Shown here piece by piece: positions 21,506 through 36,252 of a stretch of DNA of 64,000 bases. The DNA is taken from assembly GCF_025244905.1 (NCBI RefSeq), contig NZ_CP104285.1, forward strand, positions 4,722,693 to 4,786,692, given 5' to 3'. A program made the position numbers and the translations under genes. Under the pieces are notes generated by a model, which worked only from the letters and a program-made list of their open reading frames with translations, did no database searches and was not told where the DNA came from. This DNA is from Enterobacter mori. Lineage in GTDB: Bacteria; Pseudomonadota; Gammaproteobacteria; Enterobacterales; Enterobacteriaceae. Every line of letters starts with the position of its first letter. Within the stretch, counting starts at the first letter, position 1.

Positions 21506-21595
21506 TTGACCGCTTTTTGATGCTTGACTCTGAGCCTTAAAGGACGTTTTATACGACACGCGGCATACCTCGAAGGGAGCAGGAGTAAAAACGTG

Positions 21596-22800
<1,205 letters not shown>

Positions 22801-22820
22801 TTTTTTACCAACACTACTAC

Positions 22821-23608
<788 letters not shown>

Positions 23609-23622
23609 GGAGGGAGGGGCTG

Positions 23623-24156
23623 ATGTCTGAATTTGTTACGGTAGCTCGCCCCTACGCCAAAGCAGCTTTTGACTTTGCTGTCGAACACCAAAATGTCGAT
23701 CGCTGGCAGAACATGCTGGCGTTTGCCGCTGAGGTGACGAAAAACGAACAAATGGCCGAGTTGCTGTCTGGTGCATTAGCGCCTGATACCCTCGCCGCGT
23801 CGTTTATCGCCGTGTGCGGAGAGCAACTGGATGCCAATGGCCAGAACCTGATTAAGGTTATGGCTGAGAATGGTCGTCTGCGTGTGCTCCCGGATGTTCT
23901 CGAGCAGTTTGAGCACTTACGTGCCCTTAGTGAAGCTACCGCTGAAGTCGAAGTGACTTCTGCAACTGAACTGAGTGACGAACAGCTTGCGAAAATCACC
24001 GCCGCGATGGAAAAACGTCTGTCACGCAAAGTTAAGCTGAATTGCAAAATCGATAAGTCTGTAATGGCAGGCGTAATCATCCGCTCGGGTGATATGGTCA
24101 TTGATGGCAGCGTACGCGGCCGTCTTGAACGCCTTGCAGACGTCTTGCAGTCTTAA
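23623..24156 (+). CDS. atpH: ATP synthase F1 subunit delta
   Basis: The 177-residue stator subunit binds the N-terminus of alpha at the top of F1 and the C-terminus of b. The N-terminal helical bundle begins [15 protein letters not shown], the family signature. The C-terminal beta-strand region includes [22 protein letters not shown]. Length equals E. coli. It lies 12 bp before atpA. Confidence 0.98.
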   Translation: MSEFVTVARPYAKAAFDFAVEHQNVDRWQNMLAFAAEVTKNEQMAELLSGALAPDTLAASFIAVCGEQLDANGQNLIKVMAENGRLRVLPDVLEQFEHLRALSEATAEVEVTSATELSDEQLAKITAAMEKRLSRKVKLNCKIDKSVMAGVIIRSGDMVIDGSVRGRLERLADVLQS

Positions 24157-24168
24157 GGGGACTGGAGC

Positions 24169-25710
24169 ATGCAACTGAATTCCACCGAAATCAGCGAACT
24201 GATCAAGCAGCGCATTGCTCAGTTCAATGTTGTGAGTGAAGCTCATAACGAAGGTACTATTGTTTCTGTAAGTGACGGTGTTATCCGCATCCACGGCCTG
24301 GCCGATTGTATGCAGGGTGAGATGATTTCCCTGCCGGGTAACCGTTACGCTATCGCACTGAACCTGGAGCGCGACTCCGTAGGTGCCGTTGTGATGGGTC
24401 CATACGCTGACCTCGCCGAAGGCATGAAGGTTAAGTGTACTGGCCGTATTCTGGAAGTGCCGGTTGGCCGTGGCCTGCTGGGTCGCGTAGTTAACACCCT
24501 GGGTGCGCCAATCGACGGTAAAGGTCCGGTTGAGCACGACGGCTTCTCCCCAATCGAAGTTATCGCACCGGGCGTTATCGACCGTCAGTCCGTTGATCAG
24601 CCAGTGCAGACTGGTTATAAGTCCGTTGATGCCATGATCCCAATCGGTCGTGGTCAGCGTGAACTGATCATCGGTGACCGTCAGACCGGTAAAACCGCGA
24701 TGGCAATCGACGCCATCATCAACCAGCGTGACTCCGGCATCAAATGTGTGTACGTGGCTATCGGCCAGAAAGCGTCCACCATTTCCAACGTGGTTCGTAA
24801 ACTGGAAGAGCACGGCGCGCTGGCTAACACCATCGTTGTTGTGGCGACCGCTTCTGAATCTGCTGCACTGCAATACCTGGCGCCATACGCCGGTTGCGCA
24901 ATGGGCGAATACTTCCGTGACCGCGGTGAAGATGCACTGATCGTATACGATGACCTGTCTAAACAGGCTGTTGCTTATCGTCAGGTTTCCCTGCTGCTCC
25001 GTCGTCCACCTGGACGTGAAGCATTCCCGGGCGACGTATTCTACCTCCACTCTCGTCTGCTGGAGCGCGCTTCCCGCGTTAACGCGGAATACGTCGAGAA
25101 CTTCACCAAAGGTGAAGTGAAGGGTCAAACGGGCTCTCTGACCGCACTGCCGATCATTGAAACCCAGGCGGGTGACGTTTCTGCGTTCGTTCCGACCAAC
25201 GTAATCTCCATTACCGATGGTCAGATCTTCCTGGAAACCAACCTGTTTAACTCCGGTATTCGTCCGGCGGTTAACCCGGGTATCTCCGTATCCCGTGTTG
25301 GTGGTGCTGCTCAGACCAAGATCATCAAGAAACTGTCCGGTGGTATCCGTACCGCACTGGCACAGTATCGTGAACTGGCTGCGTTCTCTCAGTTCGCATC
25401 CGATCTGGACGAAGCAACCCGTAAACAGCTGAGCCACGGTCAGAAAGTGACCGAGCTGCTGAAGCAGAAACAGTACGCGCCAATGTCTGTTGCTCAGCAG
25501 GGCCTGGTGCTGTTCGCGGCTGAACGCGGTTACCTCGAAGATGTGGAACTGGCGAAAATCGGTAGCTTCGAAGCCGCTCTGCTGGCTTACGTCGACCGTG
25601 ATCACGCTCCGCTGATGCAAGAGATCAACCAGACCGGTGGCTATAACGACGAAATCGAAGGCAAGCTGAAAGCTATCCTCGATTCCTTCAAAGCAACCCA
25701 ATCCTGGTAA
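24169..25710 (+). CDS. atpA: ATP synthase F1 subunit alpha
   Basis: The 513-residue subunit carries the non-catalytic nucleotide site of the alpha3-beta3 ring. Walker [10 protein letters not shown] is at 169-177. The arginine finger region near the C-terminal third ([17 protein letters not shown]) completes the catalytic site on beta. A long minus-strand open frame opposite it (24022-25956) is a codon-bias shadow, not a gene. Confidence 0.99.
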   Translation: MQLNSTEISELIKQRIAQFNVVSEAHNEGTIVSVSDGVIRIHGLADCMQGEMISLPGNRYAIALNLERDSVGAVVMGPYADLAEGMKVKCTGRILEVPVGRGLLGRVVNTLGAPIDGKGPVEHDGFSPIEVIAPGVIDRQSVDQPVQTGYKSVDAMIPIGRGQRELIIGDRQTGKTAMAIDAIINQRDSGIKCVYVAIGQKASTISNVVRKLEEHGALANTIVVVATASESAALQYLAPYAGCAMGEYFRDRGEDALIVYDDLSKQAVAYRQVSLLLRRPPGREAFPGDVFYLHSRLLERASRVNAEYVENFTKGEVKGQTGSLTALPIIETQAGDVSAFVPTNVISITDGQIFLETNLFNSGIRPAVNPGISVSRVGGAAQTKIIKKLSGGIRTALAQYRELAAFSQFASDLDEATRKQLSHGQKVTELLKQKQYAPMSVAQQGLVLFAAERGYLEDVELAKIGSFEAALLAYVDRDHAPLMQEINQTGGYNDEIEGKLKAILDSFKATQSW

Positions 25711-25761
25711 TCGTCCGGCGGCTTGTCTCAGGACAAGCCGTCTGGCATTGAGGAGAAGCTC

Positions 25762-28034
<2,273 letters not shown>

Positions 28035-28054
28035 CGCCTTAATCGGAGGGTGAT

Positions 28055-28474
28055 ATGGCAATGACTTACCACCTGGACGTCGTCAGCGCAGAGCAACAAA
28101 TGTTCTCTGGTCTGGTCGAGAAAATCCAGGTAACGGGCAGTGAAGGTGAACTGGGTATCTTCCCGGGTCACGCACCGCTGCTCACCGCCATTAAGCCTGG
28201 TATGATCCGCATCGTTAAACAGTTCGGTCATGAAGAGTTTATCTATCTGTCCGGCGGCATTCTTGAAGTGCAGCCTGGCAGTGTGACCGTTCTGGCCGAT
28301 ACCGCTATTCGTGGCCAGGATCTCGACGAAGCGCGAGCCCTGGAATCGAAGCGTAAGGCTGAAGAGCACATTAGCAGCTCTCATGGTGACGTGGATTACG
28401 CTCAGGCGTCTGCGGAGCTGGCCAAAGCGATCGCGAAACTGCGCGTTATCGAGTTGACCAAAAAAGCGATGTAA
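28055..28474 (+). CDS. atpC: ATP synthase F1 subunit epsilon
   Basis: A 139-residue subunit with an N-terminal beta-sandwich that binds gamma and the c-ring and a C-terminal helical hairpin that can extend and inhibit ATP hydrolysis. It matches E. coli AtpC throughout ([20 protein letters not shown]-terminal [10 protein letters not shown]). It is the last atp gene, followed 20 bp later by a strong terminator. Confidence 0.98.
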   Translation: MAMTYHLDVVSAEQQMFSGLVEKIQVTGSEGELGIFPGHAPLLTAIKPGMIRIVKQFGHEEFIYLSGGILEVQPGSVTVLADTAIRGQDLDEARALESKRKAEEHISSSHGDVDYAQASAELAKAIAKLRVIELTKKAM

Positions 28475-28493
28475 CACCGGCTTGAAAAGCTCA

Positions 28494-28529
28494 AAAGCCA
28501 GTCTGGATACCAGGCTGGCTTTTTTTTTG
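28494..28529 (+). terminator. Rho-independent terminator of the atp operon
   Basis: The stem AAAGCCAGTCTGG/CCAGGCTGGCTTT (one G-T pair) with a 4-nt loop is followed by a run of nine Ts. It lies right after atpC and before glmU. Confidence 0.93.
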
Positions 28530-28610
28530 CCTTAATTCATGATGAAAAAGATGTAGAATTTTAAGCATCAAACGTTTTTACTTCTCACTCAAACTACCGT
28601 CAGGATGCGT

Positions 28611-29981
28611 ATGTCAAACAGTGCGATGAGCGTGGTGATCCTTGCCGCTGGCAAAGGTACCCGCATGTATTCCGATCTGCCTAAAGTGCTTCACACGTTG
28701 GCAGGAAAGCCAATGGTGCAGCATGTCATTGATGCAGCAAATGAATTGGGCGCGCGTCAGGTAAACCTGGTCTACGGCCACGGTGGCGATTTATTGAAAA
28801 AGACGCTGTGTGACGACAAGCTCAACTGGGTGCTTCAAGCGGAACAGCTGGGAACTGGCCATGCGATGCAGCAGGCGGCCCCGTTCTTTGCCGATGACGA
28901 AGACATTCTGATGCTGTACGGCGATGTTCCGCTGATCTCCGTTGAAACCCTGACCCGCCTGCGTGAAGCCAAACCCCAGGGCGGTATTGGCCTTCTCACC
29001 GTCGTACTGGACGACCCGAGCGGCTATGGCCGCATCACCCGCGAAAACGGCAAGGTGACTGGCATCGTTGAACACAAAGATGCCAGCGAAGAACAGCGCC
29101 AGATCCTGGAAATTAACACCGGTATCCTGATTGCCAACGGCGCGGACATGAAGCGCTGGCTGTCTCAGCTCAACAACAACAATGCGCAGGGTGAATACTA
29201 CATCACCGATATCATTGCGATGGCGTATCACGAAGGGCGTGAAATTGCTGCCGTTCATCCGGCGCGCATCAGCGAAACGGACGGCGTGAACAATCGCCTG
29301 CAGCTTTCCCGTCTTGAGCGTATTTATCAGTCCGAGCAGGCCGAAAAACTGCTGCTGGCAGGCGTGATGCTGCGCGATCCGGCGCGTTTCGATCTGCGCG
29401 GTACCTTGTCTCATGGGCGCGACGTTGAGATTGATACTAACGTTATCGTTGAAGGCAACGTCACGCTGGGCAACCGCGTCAAAATTGGCACCGGCTGCGT
29501 GATTAAAAACAGCGTTATCGGTGACGACTGCGAAATTAGCCCGTACAGCGTGGTGGAAGATGCTCGTCTGCACGCGGCCTGTACCATCGGCCCGTTTGCA
29601 CGCCTGCGTCCGGGTGCCGAACTGCTGGAAGGCGCTCACGTGGGTAACTTCGTGGAAATGAAAAAAGCGTGTCTGGGTAAAGGCTCGAAAGCCGGTCATC
29701 TGACCTATCTGGGCGACGCGGAAATTGGTAACAACGTGAATATTGGTGCAGGAACCATTACCTGTAACTACGACGGCGCGAATAAGTTTAAAACCATCAT
29801 CGGTGATGATGTGTTCGTTGGCTCCGATACGCAGCTGGTGGCACCTGTTACCGTGGGCAATGGCGTGACCATTGCTGCCGGAACAACCGTTACACGCGAT
29901 GTGGCTGAGAACGAGCTGGTGTTAAGCCGCGTACCGCAGATCAGCAAGCAGGGGTGGAAACGCCCGGTGAAGAAAAAGTAA
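28611..29981 (+). CDS. glmU: Bifunctional GlcN-1-P acetyltransferase / GlcNAc-1-P uridyltransferase GlmU
   Basis: The 456-residue cytoplasmic enzyme makes UDP-GlcNAc for peptidoglycan and LPS. The N-terminal pyrophosphorylase domain carries LAAGKGTRM (about 11-19) and the magnesium-binding region around LYGDVPL. The C-terminal left-handed beta-helix is built of hexapeptide repeats and binds acetyl-CoA. The frame also contains ATG 28605, but AGG at 28602 is better spaced for ATG 28611, which gives the E. coli length. It precedes glmS, the preceding enzyme in the same pathway. Confidence 0.97.
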   Translation: MSNSAMSVVILAAGKGTRMYSDLPKVLHTLAGKPMVQHVIDAANELGARQVNLVYGHGGDLLKKTLCDDKLNWVLQAEQLGTGHAMQQAAPFFADDEDILMLYGDVPLISVETLTRLREAKPQGGIGLLTVVLDDPSGYGRITRENGKVTGIVEHKDASEEQRQILEINTGILIANGADMKRWLSQLNNNNAQGEYYITDIIAMAYHEGREIAAVHPARISETDGVNNRLQLSRLERIYQSEQAEKLLLAGVMLRDPARFDLRGTLSHGRDVEIDTNVIVEGNVTLGNRVKIGTGCVIKNSVIGDDCEISPYSVVEDARLHAACTIGPFARLRPGAELLEGAHVGNFVEMKKACLGKGSKAGHLTYLGDAEIGNNVNIGAGTITCNYDGANKFKTIIGDDVFVGSDTQLVAPVTVGNGVTIAAGTTVTRDVAENELVLSRVPQISKQGWKRPVKKK

Positions 29982-29987
29982 CAACAA

Positions 29988-30056
29988 GGCGGGTGGCGCT
30001 ACGCTTACCCGCCCTACGATTGAGTAGGCCTGATAAGGCGTAGCCGTCATCAGGCA
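29988..30056. repeat. REP pair between glmU and glmS
   Basis: One unit of the window's REP family (GGCGGGTGGCGCTACGCTTA-CCCGCC, 29988-30013) and one of a diverged type (GCCTGATAAGGCGTAG-CCGTCATCAGGC, 30028-30055). The second resembles classic E. coli REP sequence. The remaining 150 bp to glmS is its leader, which in E. coli is the target of the GlmZ small RNA; that pairing was not tested here. Confidence 0.75.
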
Positions 30057-30206
30057 AACCCGGGTGAGGAGATAAATATATATCTTCCCCCACAAGCAGT
30101 ACCCATAAAAATAACCCCACTCTCTACAAGGCTCGGGGCGCCCGAAAAGGGCAAATACAGGTCAGCGACAACGCAGGCATCATGCCTAAATTCGGAATCT
30201 AAAATT

Positions 30207-32036
30207 ATGTGTGGAATTGTTGGCGCAGTTGCGCAGCGTGATATTGCTGAAATCCTTCTCGAAGGTTTACGTCGTCTGGAATACCGTGGTTACGACTCTG
30301 CCGGTCTGGCAGTGGTGGATGCAGAAGGTCATATGACCCGTCTGCGTCGTCTCGGTAAAGTGCAAATGCTGGCTCAGGCCGCGGAAGAGCATCCGCTGCA
30401 CGGTGGTACCGGTATTGCACATACCCGCTGGGCGACGCACGGCGAACCGTCAGAAGGCAACGCTCACCCGCATGTGTCTGAACACATCGTGGTCGTGCAC
30501 AACGGCATTATCGAAAACCACGAACCGCTGCGCGAAGAACTGAAAGCGCGCGGCTACACCTTCGTCTCTGAAACTGACACCGAAGTGATTGCTCACCTGG
30601 TGCACTGGGAGCTGGAGCAGGGCGGCACGCTGCGTGAAGCGGTACTGCGCGCCATTCCTCAGCTGCGCGGTGCGTACGGTACGGTGATCATGGATTCCCG
30701 CGATCCGTCTACGCTGCTGGCTGCGCGTTCCGGTAGCCCGATGGTTATCGGTCTGGGCATGGGTGAAAACTTTATCGCCTCCGATCAGCTGGCGCTCCTG
30801 CCGGTTACCCGTCGCTTTATCTTCCTTGAAGAGGGTGATATCGCGGAAGTGACCCGTCGCAGCGTAACCGTATTCGATACCAGGGGCGAGCAGGTGAAAC
30901 GTCAGGAGATCGAATCTAACCTGCAGTACGATGCGGGCGACAAAGGCGCGTACCGTCACTACATGCAGAAAGAGATTTACGAGCAGCCAAACGCCATCAA
31001 AAACACCCTGACCGGGCGCATCAGCCACGGTGAAGTGGATCTGAGCGAGCTGGGCGCAAACGCCAACGAACTGCTCGGCAAGGTTGAGCATATTCAGATC
31101 GTGGCCTGCGGCACCTCCTACAACTCCGGTATGGTCTCTCGCTACTGGTTTGAATCCCTGGCGGGCGTGCCGTGCGATGTGGAAATCGCGTCTGAATTCC
31201 GCTATCGCAAATCCGCGGTGCGTCGTAACAGCCTGATGATCACCCTTTCACAGTCTGGCGAAACGGCGGACACGCTGGCCGCGCTGCGTCTGTCTAAAGA
31301 GTTGGGTTACCTGGGATCGCTGGCCATCTGTAACGTCCCGGGCTCTTCCCTGGTGCGTGAATCCGATCTGGCGCTGATGACCAAAGCGGGTACCGAAATC
31401 GGCGTGGCTTCCACCAAAGCGTTTACTACTCAGCTGACCGTTCTGCTGATGCTGGTGGCGAAGCTGGCGCGTCTGAAAGGTGAAGATGCCTCTGTTGAGC
31501 ACGACATCGTTCACGGCCTGCAGGCGCTGCCGAGCCGTATTGAGCAGATGCTCTCCCAGGACAAACGCATTGAAGCGCTGGCGGAAGATTTCTCTGACAA
31601 ACATCACGCGCTGTTCCTGGGCCGTGGCGACCAGTACCCCATTGCGCTGGAAGGCGCGCTGAAGCTGAAAGAGATCTCCTACATCCACGCTGAAGCCTAT
31701 GCGGCAGGCGAGCTGAAACACGGCCCGCTGGCGCTGATTGACGCGGATATGCCGGTTATCGTTGTGGCACCTAACAACGAACTGCTGGAAAAACTGAAAT
31801 CCAACATCGAAGAAGTACGCGCCCGCGGCGGTGTCCTGTACGTCTTTGCCGACAAGGATGCCGGTTTTGTCAGCAACGACAACATGCACATCATCGAGAT
31901 GCCGCATGTAGAAGAGGTGATTGCGCCGATCTTCTACACCGTTCCGCTGCAGCTGCTGGCTTATCACGTGGCGCTGATCAAAGGCACCGACGTTGACCAG
32001 CCGCGTAACCTGGCGAAATCGGTAACGGTGGAATAA
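30207..32036 (+). CDS. glmS: Glutamine-fructose-6-phosphate aminotransferase GlmS
   Basis: The 609-residue enzyme makes glucosamine-6-phosphate from fructose-6-phosphate and glutamine, the first committed step to amino sugars. The N-terminal class II glutaminase has its nucleophile Cys right after the initiator Met (MCGIVG). Two SIS sugar-isomerase domains follow (about 290-430 and 460-600). The C-terminal tail LAKSVTVE is invariant and its DNA is the Tn7 recognition site. It is co-directional with glmU and ends before a terminator. Confidence 0.98.
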   Translation: MCGIVGAVAQRDIAEILLEGLRRLEYRGYDSAGLAVVDAEGHMTRLRRLGKVQMLAQAAEEHPLHGGTGIAHTRWATHGEPSEGNAHPHVSEHIVVVHNGIIENHEPLREELKARGYTFVSETDTEVIAHLVHWELEQGGTLREAVLRAIPQLRGAYGTVIMDSRDPSTLLAARSGSPMVIGLGMGENFIASDQLALLPVTRRFIFLEEGDIAEVTRRSVTVFDTRGEQVKRQEIESNLQYDAGDKGAYRHYMQKEIYEQPNAIKNTLTGRISHGEVDLSELGANANELLGKVEHIQIVACGTSYNSGMVSRYWFESLAGVPCDVEIASEFRYRKSAVRRNSLMITLSQSGETADTLAALRLSKELGYLGSLAICNVPGSSLVRESDLALMTKAGTEIGVASTKAFTTQLTVLLMLVAKLARLKGEDASVEHDIVHGLQALPSRIEQMLSQDKRIEALAEDFSDKHHALFLGRGDQYPIALEGALKLKEISYIHAEAYAAGELKHGPLALIDADMPVIVVAPNNELLEKLKSNIEEVRARGGVLYVFADKDAGFVSNDNMHIIEMPHVEEVIAPIFYTVPLQLLAYHVALIKGTDVDQPRNLAKSVTVE

Positions 32037-32066
32037 TAGTCCGCTTATTTTCCTTAAAGCCTTAGC
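31990..32066 (+). other. attTn7 region at the glmS 3' end
   Basis: The last codons of glmS (encoding [13 protein letters not shown]) match the sequence that TnsD binds in E. coli; Tn7 inserts about 25 bp past the stop, inside the terminator stem. No Tn7 end sequences or tns genes are present, so the site looks empty. The fimbrial operon starts about 300 bp further on. Confidence 0.7.
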
Positions 32067-32086
32067 CCTATGCTAAGGCTTTTTTA
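32056..32086 (+). terminator. Rho-independent terminator after glmS
   Basis: A perfect 11-bp stem AAAGCCTTAGC/GCTAAGGCTTT with a 5-nt loop, followed by a T-run, starting 20 bp after the glmS stop. Confidence 0.92.
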
Positions 32087-32362
32087 TTTCCTCATAAATA
32101 TAATCTGAAAAATAAAAGCTGCTTTTTCTTCTCATACACGTTTGTTGTAAAGTTTAAATACATGCGAAATAATATTAAATCAGACCGAATGTTTTATTTG
32201 TTTATTCTATTATTCCTCCTTAAATAATACTCCTTTAATAATATAATTTTATTTCTTGCTGAATTTAATTTTATTTGTATTATGTCGCCTGAACGCAAGT
32301 TCCATGATTTATTTAAATCATGAATGTAATAGATGGATTTATTAATTTAATGGCGGAGTACT
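32087..32362 (+). promoter_or_regulatory. A/T-rich leader of the fimbrial operon with a palindrome
   Basis: About 275 bp, strikingly A/T-rich compared with glmS, with no gene. At 32303-32322 a 9-bp perfect inverted repeat CATGATTTA-TT-TAAATCATG lies 40 bp upstream of the pilin start. It could be an operator or an mRNA hairpin. A/T-rich fimbrial promoters are usually silenced by H-NS; that is an inference here. No fimS-like invertible switch with long flanking repeats is visible. Confidence 0.5.
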
Positions 32363-32944
32363 ATGAAACGTAATATTTTTACAGGGATTTTGGCGCTTTC
32401 TTCACTGTTTTTAGCTAATCAGGTTATCGCATCTGACGGTATTGTACACTTCCGTGGCGAAGTGGTGGATACCACATGTGAAGTCACTTCAGATACGGCT
32501 GGACAGACGGTGAATATCGGTAAGGTGGGTAAAACCGCTTTCACGGGTATTGACTCTACGGCATCGGTAAAAGATTTTCATATCCGACTAGAAAAATGCC
32601 CTACCACATACACTCAGGCTGCCGTTCGCTTTGATGGTACTGAAGACAGAAATACTATCGGTAAAGGCTATCTTGCCATCGGTACGCCTGTGGCGGGAGA
32701 AACGGGCACTGACGGTACCTTCACCGGTGGAGAAACCGCTGTCGCAGCAACAGGTGTGGCGATTAAATTATACAACCTGAAGGATGATACTCCCGTCCCG
32801 CTGTACGGCAATTCTGCTTATAGCCCTATTGCCTCCGGGAATGCAGATTTAGGCTTCAAAGCGAAATATGTGCAAACCCTTGCTACGGTCACGCCGGGTA
32901 CAGCTAACGCTGATTCTCAGTTTACTATCGAATACCTGAAATAA
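32363..32944 (+). CDS. Major fimbrial subunit (type 1 pilin family)
   Basis: The 193-residue secreted pilin has a signal peptide (MKRNIFTG, hydrophobic core, cleavage near VIA/SDG). The mature domain has the type 1 pilin Cys pair (VDTTCEV and LEKCPTT) and the penultimate-tyrosine beta-strand at the C-terminus (QFTIEYLK) used for donor-strand exchange. First gene of a pilin-chaperone-usher-adhesin operon. The order and glmS-pstS position recall the E. coli O157 lpf2 operon, but the identity of the fimbria is not settled. Confidence 0.88.
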   Translation: MKRNIFTGILALSSLFLANQVIASDGIVHFRGEVVDTTCEVTSDTAGQTVNIGKVGKTAFTGIDSTASVKDFHIRLEKCPTTYTQAAVRFDGTEDRNTIGKGYLAIGTPVAGETGTDGTFTGGETAVAATGVAIKLYNLKDDTPVPLYGNSAYSPIASGNADLGFKAKYVQTLATVTPGTANADSQFTIEYLK

Positions 32945-33018
32945 TATCACCCCGTACACTCTGTTGAGCCTGATGGCTGCCCTTTTTCTACCAGGCTCTT
33001 TATATAAAGGATTATTTT

Positions 33019-33699
33019 GTGATAAGAGTGTTTTTCGGCGTGCTTATGACGCTGTGGCTGGCCTTTTTTTCATGTTTCTCAACCGCGGGTATTATTATTG
33101 GTGGAACGCGTGTTATCTATTCCAGTGATAAATCCGATGCGACCATTTCGGTTCGTAACAATGATAATACGCTGCCGTATTTGATTCAGACATGGGTTGA
33201 TCCTTTCGAAAGTCGCAATCAACCTTCACCGCCTTTTACCGTTATTCCTCCGGTTTCCCGGCTAGAGCCACAGCAGGAAAAAATTCTGCGGATTATGAAA
33301 GTCAAAGGAACACTGCCTGCCGATCGCGAATCCGTCTTTTGGCTGAACGTGAAAAATATTCCGCCTTCGGGTAACAGCCCAAACCGGCTGGAAATCGCCA
33401 TCAAAACGCGCATCAAACTCTTCTGGCGTCCAGCTGCGCTCAAGGTCACACCGGAAACTGCCGCGCCAAAAGTCACCTGGCATACCGAAGGCGGTTTTTT
33501 AGTTGTGCATAATCCCAGTGCCATTCACGTCAACGTGATGAATGTGACGGTCGACGGGAAGGATGTGCCTTTGAATATTATCCGCCCGTTTGAAACGCTT
33601 CGTCTTCCGCTGCCTGCGGGAACGTCCGGTCATAGCATGGTCTGGCGCTACGTCAATGACTACGGCGGCATCAGTAACGCTATTGCGCTTACCCTCTGA
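33019..33699 (+). CDS. Periplasmic fimbrial chaperone (PapD family)
   Basis: The 226-residue chaperone has an N-terminal signal peptide (cleavage near STAG) and two Ig-like domains. Family marks seen: GTRVIYSSDKSDATISVRN in strand A-B and ESVFWLNVKNIPP in the G1/F1 region, with basic residues that anchor subunit C-termini. It holds pilin and adhesin subunits in the periplasm by donor-strand complementation and hands them to the usher. Start is GTG 33019 with AAAGGA upstream. It lies 74 bp after the pilin gene, across a gap that may lower expression relative to pilin. Confidence 0.9.
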   Translation: MIRVFFGVLMTLWLAFFSCFSTAGIIIGGTRVIYSSDKSDATISVRNNDNTLPYLIQTWVDPFESRNQPSPPFTVIPPVSRLEPQQEKILRIMKVKGTLPADRESVFWLNVKNIPPSGNSPNRLEIAIKTRIKLFWRPAALKVTPETAAPKVTWHTEGGFLVVHNPSAIHVNVMNVTVDGKDVPLNIIRPFETLRLPLPAGTSGHSMVWRYVNDYGGISNAIALTL

Positions 33700-33719
33700 T
33701 CATCGGGATATCCTGGCAA

Positions 33720-36248
33720 ATGGCCTCCTCACCGCTCGTAAAACTCCTGATGATCTCAGGGATATTCTTTTCTGCTGCGAAAATGTCTGCGGCAAAGGAT
33801 CTGTTTAATCCCGCCTTGCTGGAGATCGATCGTCCCGTTGATGTGGACATCAGCCAGTTCAACCGGGCAAACAGCCTGCCTGCCGGGGATTACAAGGTCG
33901 ATATTTTTGTTAACGGTAAGCGTATTGAACAACGCGTCGTGACGTTTGTTCAGGATAATGCAGAGGCGGAAATCACTCCCTGTTTTGTGGATGCGAAAAG
34001 CGTCCTGGCCACGTTTGGCGTAAAAGTTGAAGCGGTAAAGGCGCTGGCAGAGATCGACGAGAAGCAGTGTATCCGTCCTGCGGCGGTGATAGAGGGAGCG
34101 ACCTCGACGTTTAATACGGATGAACTGGCCCTCAATCTGACCATCCCGCAGATTTATATTGATGCCGCTGCCCATGATGCGATAAGCCCTTCCCGCTGGA
34201 ATGAAGGCATTAACGCGTTGATGGTGAATTATGATTTTTCAGGCTCTGAAACGCTTCGCGACGATGACGGTGATGACGAGGCGTTTTACTACCTCAACCT
34301 GCGCAATGGAATAAACGTGGGGGCATGGCGCCTGCGTAACTACAGTACCCTCAATATCAGCAACGGGCAGTCAGCCTATGACACTATAAGCACCTACGCC
34401 GAGCGGAATATTGCCGCGCTTCGTAGCCAGGTGATGATTGGAGATACGTTTACCGCCAGCGATGTGTTTGACAGCACGCAGCTTCGCGGCGTGCGGCTCT
34501 ACACGGATAACGACATGCTTCCCGCCAGCCAGAACGGGTTTGCTCCGGTGGTTCGCGGCGTGGCAAAAAGTAACGCCACCGTCATCGTCAGGCAGAATGG
34601 GTATGTCATTTATCAATCAGCCGTTCCGCCGGGCGCCTTTTCGCTGACCGATCTTAATACTACCCACTCAGGCGGCGATCTGGATGTCACCATCAAAGAA
34701 GAGGACGGCAGCGAACAACGCTTCACGCAGCCCTATGCGTCGTTAGCCATACTGAAGCGCGAGGGACAGACCGATGTGGATATCAGCGCGGGTGAGTTGC
34801 GCGACCAACATGCTTTCACGCCGGACGTGTTTCAGGCTCAGCTGCTGCGCGGTCTGCCGTGGGGATTAACGCTGTACGGCGGCATGCAGCTGGCGCAGGA
34901 TTATCGCGCTGCTGCGCTCGGAGTCGGCAAGGATATGGGGTCGCTGGGCGCACTCTCCTTTGACGTCACCCACGCAGCCGCCTGGTTCGACGAGAACGAT
35001 AATGAACAGGGGCAGTCTTATCGTTTCCTCTATTCAAAACGCTTTGATGATACCGACACGACGCTCCGGCTGGTGGGTTACCGGTACTCGACGGAAGGGT
35101 ACTACACGCTGAATGAGTGGGCTTCACGCCAGAATAACCAAAGCGATTTCTGGGCCACCGGTAACCGACGCAGTCGTCTGGAAGGCACGTGGACCCAAAC
35201 TTTCGGCGAAGGTATGGGCAACCTCTATCTGACGTTGAGCCGCCAGCAGTACTGGAAGACGGACGCTGTCGAACGACTGGTGCAATTCGGCTACAGCAAC
35301 AGCTGGCGTTCTATCTCCTGGAACCTCTCCTGGAACTATTCGGATTCTGCCACCACTTCCAGCGGCCGCCAGGATGCCGATAGCACCTCCTCAGAAAGCG
35401 AGCAGATCTTCATGTTCTCCGTGTCAGTTCCTCTATCCGGCTGGCTCAGCAACAGCTACATCTCGTATAGCGCGACGCAAAATAACCACGGTAAAGGGAT
35501 GCATCAGGTTGGCGTAAACGGTACGGCGCTCGAAGGACATAACCTCTCTTATAACATTCAGCAATCCTGGGATGCTGATGAACGAGAGAGCAACGGCAGT
35601 GCAGGACTTGGGTATGACGGAACATACGGCTCGGCGAATGCCAGCTATGACTATAGCCGGGAATCAGAGCGCCTTAACTATGGTGTGAAAGGTGGCATTC
35701 TGGCACACAGCGAAGGGATCACTTTTTCCCAGGAGCTGGGTGAGACCGTCGCGCTGATTAAAGCCCCCGGAGCCGCCGGTCTTGAGCTGGAAAACGCAGG
35801 TGGCATCGCCACTGACTGGCGGGGTTACACCGTACAGACGCAGCTCAACCCCTACGATGAAAACCGTGTCGCTTTCGACAGTGATTACTTCGCCAAAGCT
35901 AACGTCGAGCTTGATAACAGCGTCCTTACCCTGGTGCCCACGCGTGGCGCCGTGGTGAAGGCTGAATTTGTTACGCACGTTGGCTATCGCATCTTGTTTA
36001 ACGTTCGTCAGGCGAATGGACAACCCGTCCCCTTTGGCGCGATGGCATCCGCGGAGCTTGAGTCCGGCAGCGTGACCGGCATTGTCGGGGATAACGGCGA
36101 TGTCTACCTTTCCGGTATGCCGGAAGAAGGTACGTTTTCACTGAACTGGGGAAAGGGAAATGCCAGTCGCTGCACGGTGCATTACCACATTAACAAGCCG
36201 ACAGGTGTCGAGCTGGTTCAGACAACGGCAGTTTGCCAACAGGGATAG
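33720..36248 (+). CDS. Outer-membrane fimbrial usher (FimD/PapC family)
   Basis: An 842-residue usher with a signal peptide, an N-terminal chaperone-binding domain (LFNPALLEI at about 29, the usual first motif), a 24-stranded beta-barrel with plug, and C-terminal domains ending with the conserved Cys pair (SRCTVHYH and TTAVCQQ). It forms the pore and orders subunits during fimbrial assembly. It lies 20 bp after the chaperone gene; the adhesin gene starts 4 bp after its stop. Length fits the family (800-870). Confidence 0.92.
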   Translation: MASSPLVKLLMISGIFFSAAKMSAAKDLFNPALLEIDRPVDVDISQFNRANSLPAGDYKVDIFVNGKRIEQRVVTFVQDNAEAEITPCFVDAKSVLATFGVKVEAVKALAEIDEKQCIRPAAVIEGATSTFNTDELALNLTIPQIYIDAAAHDAISPSRWNEGINALMVNYDFSGSETLRDDDGDDEAFYYLNLRNGINVGAWRLRNYSTLNISNGQSAYDTISTYAERNIAALRSQVMIGDTFTASDVFDSTQLRGVRLYTDNDMLPASQNGFAPVVRGVAKSNATVIVRQNGYVIYQSAVPPGAFSLTDLNTTHSGGDLDVTIKEEDGSEQRFTQPYASLAILKREGQTDVDISAGELRDQHAFTPDVFQAQLLRGLPWGLTLYGGMQLAQDYRAAALGVGKDMGSLGALSFDVTHAAAWFDENDNEQGQSYRFLYSKRFDDTDTTLRLVGYRYSTEGYYTLNEWASRQNNQSDFWATGNRRSRLEGTWTQTFGEGMGNLYLTLSRQQYWKTDAVERLVQFGYSNSWRSISWNLSWNYSDSATTSSGRQDADSTSSESEQIFMFSVSVPLSGWLSNSYISYSATQNNHGKGMHQVGVNGTALEGHNLSYNIQQSWDADERESNGSAGLGYDGTYGSANASYDYSRESERLNYGVKGGILAHSEGITFSQELGETVALIKAPGAAGLELENAGGIATDWRGYTVQTQLNPYDENRVAFDSDYFAKANVELDNSVLTLVPTRGAVVKAEFVTHVGYRILFNVRQANGQPVPFGAMASAELESGSVTGIVGDNGDVYLSGMPEEGTFSLNWGKGNASRCTVHYHINKPTGVELVQTTAVCQQG

Positions 36249-36252
36249 CGCA

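Noticed and set aside
30057..30206. Possible glmS ribozyme or riboswitch in the glmS leader
   Set aside because: The glmS ribozyme is typical of Gram-positive bacteria; no such fold is seen, and Enterobacteriaceae use the GlmY/GlmZ small RNAs.
32037..32362. Tn7 insertion or fimS-like invertible switch
   Set aside because: No Tn7 end repeats, target duplication, tns genes, long inverted repeats or fim recombinase gene are visible.
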